Shown piece by piece: positions 62,500 through 64,000 of a stretch of DNA of 64,000 bases. This DNA comes from HIMB114 sp052048155. Lineage in GTDB: Bacteria > Pseudomonadota > Alphaproteobacteria > Pelagibacterales > Pelagibacteraceae. The notes beneath the pieces were generated by a model, which was not told the DNA's origin, ran no database searches, and saw only the letters and a list, made by a program, of their open reading frames with translations. The stretch covers positions 7,122-71,121 of the forward strand of contig NZ_JBNAIK010000007.1 of NCBI RefSeq assembly GCF_052048155.1. Direction: 5' to 3'. The stretch's first letter is position 1. Every line of letters starts with the position of its first letter. The position numbers and the translations under genes are program-made.

Positions 62500-64000
62500 A
62501 TGAATTTTGAACAATTTTTAAAAAGTAAATTTAATTTTATAATACTTTTCTTATTAGGTGCTTTACTTTCTTTTGCATTACCACCTTATAATAATGTAAG
62601 TTTTTGTTTTATTATCTTTCCTGCACTTTTATATCTATTAAAAACAAACGAGCTTAATGGGCCAAAAGTTTTCTTTATTTATGGTTTGAGTTTTGCTTTT
62701 GGTTATTTTTCTTTTTCATTATATTGGATCAGTTACTCTTTAAATTTTGACCCTGAAGTTTTAGTTTTAAAGCCTTTTGCAATTATTGGTTTACCTTTTG
62801 TATTATCTTTGTTTTATGGATTTGGTTTTTATATTTTTAGACGTTTTTTTAAGTTTGGTTTTTTCTTTATCTTAAATTTTGCAATCATTTTAGCTTTAAC
62901 AGAATATATTAGATCTTACGTTACAGGGTTTTCATGGAACTTATTTGTCTACGCTTTAAGTGATGAAATACAAAGTATTCAGATTTTAAATGTTTTTGGG
63001 ACCTTTGGTTTAAATTTTATATCCATTTTTTTCTTCTGTTTTCCATATTTATTTTTTTGTGAGAACAAAAGAAAGTCAGTGAACAGAATGTTAATTTTTA
63101 TTTTAATAATTGGTATTAATTACATGTATGGTACTGGAAGACTTCAAATTAAATTAGAGACTAAAGATCAAGAGGTTGTAGTTGTGCAACCTAATGAGGG
63201 TTTAATTGAAATATCATCTTATCCAGACGATTATTTAAAAAATTTAATCAAAATTAGTAAACCTAATGAAAAAAAAAATAACTCAATTTTTCTATGGCCT
63301 GAGGGCTCGTATTCTTTTGTCAGTAAAAATAATTTTAAAAACATAATTAAAGACAAATTTAAAGATAATCAAAAAATCATATTAGGAGGAAATACTAAGG
63401 ATGAGCAAGGTAAAATTTATAATACTTTCATAGTTTTTAACGCAAGTGGTGAAGTTGTTAATGAATACCGTAAAATTCACCTTGTTCCTTTTGGAGAGTT
63501 TATTCCTTTTGAAAATTTAATTGCACAACTAAATTTAAAAAAAGTCACTTTTGGTTACCAATCGTTTTCAAAAGGAAAAAATAGAAATCAAATTAATATA
63601 AATGGAAATTTGATATTACCACTTATTTGCTACGAAGTTATAGATACTGGTAATTTAAATATAAATAAAAATAATTACGATGTTATATTTAATTTATCAG
63701 AAGATGCTTGGTTCAATCGATCAATTGGTACATATCAACATTATTCTCATTCTATTTTTAGAGCAATAGAAGAGGGAAAACACATTTTCCGATCAACTAA
63801 TCAAGGATTGTCAGCTAGCATAAACCCATACGGTGTTTCGTCAAATATTTCTTCACCCTATAAACAGTCATCTTTTGTCTCTACTTACAATATCCTTAAC
63901 AAAAAAACTCCATTTCAAGTTATGGGTAATTTAATGTTTTTGTTTTTAATCTTACTAGGTTTTTTGATACAATTATTTTTGAAAAAATATTTTAAATTAA
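62500..64000 (+). CDS. lnt: Apolipoprotein N-acyltransferase, 3' end beyond window
   Basis: Lnt adds the third acyl chain to lipoproteins in the inner membrane. The frame opens at the ATG at 62500 and is still open at the window end after 500 codons, close to the usual full length. About six membrane helices precede the nitrilase-like domain. Its catalytic residues are visible: Glu in LWPEGSYSF, Lys in RKIHLVPFGEF and Cys in PLICYEVID. A final helix (LMFLFLILLGFLIQLFL) marks the C-terminus, so only a few codons are missing. Confidence 0.94.
   Translation, partial: MNFEQFLKSKFNFIILFLLGALLSFALPPYNNVSFCFIIFPALLYLLKTNELNGPKVFFIYGLSFAFGYFSFSLYWISYSLNFDPEVLVLKPFAIIGLPFVLSLFYGFGFYIFRRFFKFGFFFILNFAIILALTEYIRSYVTGFSWNLFVYALSDEIQSIQILNVFGTFGLNFISIFFFCFPYLFFCENKRKSVNRMLIFILIIGINYMYGTGRLQIKLETKDQEVVVVQPNEGLIEISSYPDDYLKNLIKISKPNEKKNNSIFLWPEGSYSFVSKNNFKNIIKDKFKDNQKIILGGNTKDEQGKIYNTFIVFNASGEVVNEYRKIHLVPFGEFIPFENLIAQLNLKKVTFGYQSFSKGKNRNQININGNLILPLICYEVIDTGNLNINKNNYDVIFNLSEDAWFNRSIGTYQHYSHSIFRAIEEGKHIFRSTNQGLSASINPYGVSSNISSPYKQSSFVSTYNILNKKTPFQVMGNLMFLFLILLGFLIQLFLKKYFKL

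Overview
This window comes from an AT-rich, tightly packed bacterial chromosome. Genes abut or overlap, and TAATG stop-start overlaps recur at thiS-thiG, mrcA-prfB, prfB-AsmA-like and sufB-sufC. There are no insertion sequences, phage genes or CRISPR arrays. The gene set (RNase E of alphaproteobacterial type, a SufBCDSUTA operon without iscR, TgpA/DUF58/MoxR, a possible PopZ-like protein, DUF3047) best fits a streamlined marine alphaproteobacterium, for example Pelagibacterales or a similar AT-rich lineage. That placement is inferred from gene content and base composition and was not tested phylogenetically.

Layout. 1-11.3 kb holds housekeeping genes: aroQ (cut by the window edge), thiS-thiG, rne, mrcA-prfB-AsmA-like, tyrS and anmK. 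prfB is expressed through the classical +1 recoding site. 11.3-21.6 kb holds an alpha/beta hydrolase, the suf operon (sufB, C, D, S, U, T, A), nadK, zapE, murG, sufE and a second IscU-like scaffold. 21.6-55.7 kb is a large type IV pilus region. It contains pilT, a PilM-PilN fusion, a LysM-bearing PilP-like protein, a lipoprotein secretin, PilB and PilC. It also contains four minor pseudopilins (one with a LamG domain), seven GFSLVELL-type pilins, a PilO-like protein and the prepilin peptidase PilD. Interleaved with these are signalling genes (a hybrid histidine kinase, a receiver, an RsbU-like receiver-PP2C phosphatase, a STAS protein and, at the left edge, an RsbW-like kinase), a CbbX-type AAA+ ATPase, a secreted putative zinc protease, a TPR-glycosyltransferase and a PopZ-like coiled-coil protein. 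A strong hairpin terminator closes the region at 55.67 kb. 55.7-61.8 kb is a compact minus-strand operon: zinc-ribbon protein, MoxR, DUF58, TgpA-like transglutaminase, SAM methyltransferase and an LtaS/MdoB-like sulfatase. The window ends with tRNA-Thr(TGT), a rhodanese and lnt (cut by the edge).

How it works together. The region could encode nearly all of a type IVa/MSHA-like pilus: ATPases PilB and PilT, platform PilC, alignment complex PilMN/PilO/PilP, secretin and PilD. The pilin set is unusually large and seems to fall into two families. Five large pilins share four ordered cysteines, and three of them end in a [D/E]A[D/N]Y motif. Two smaller pilins end in LK. The RsbU-, RsbV- and RsbW-like proteins form a candidate partner-switching circuit. 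The phosphatase gene lies just upstream of a pilin on the same strand, and the STAS gene lies just upstream of pilD, so control of pilus production or function by this circuit is a reasonable inference. No stretch above about 300 bases lacks a gene.
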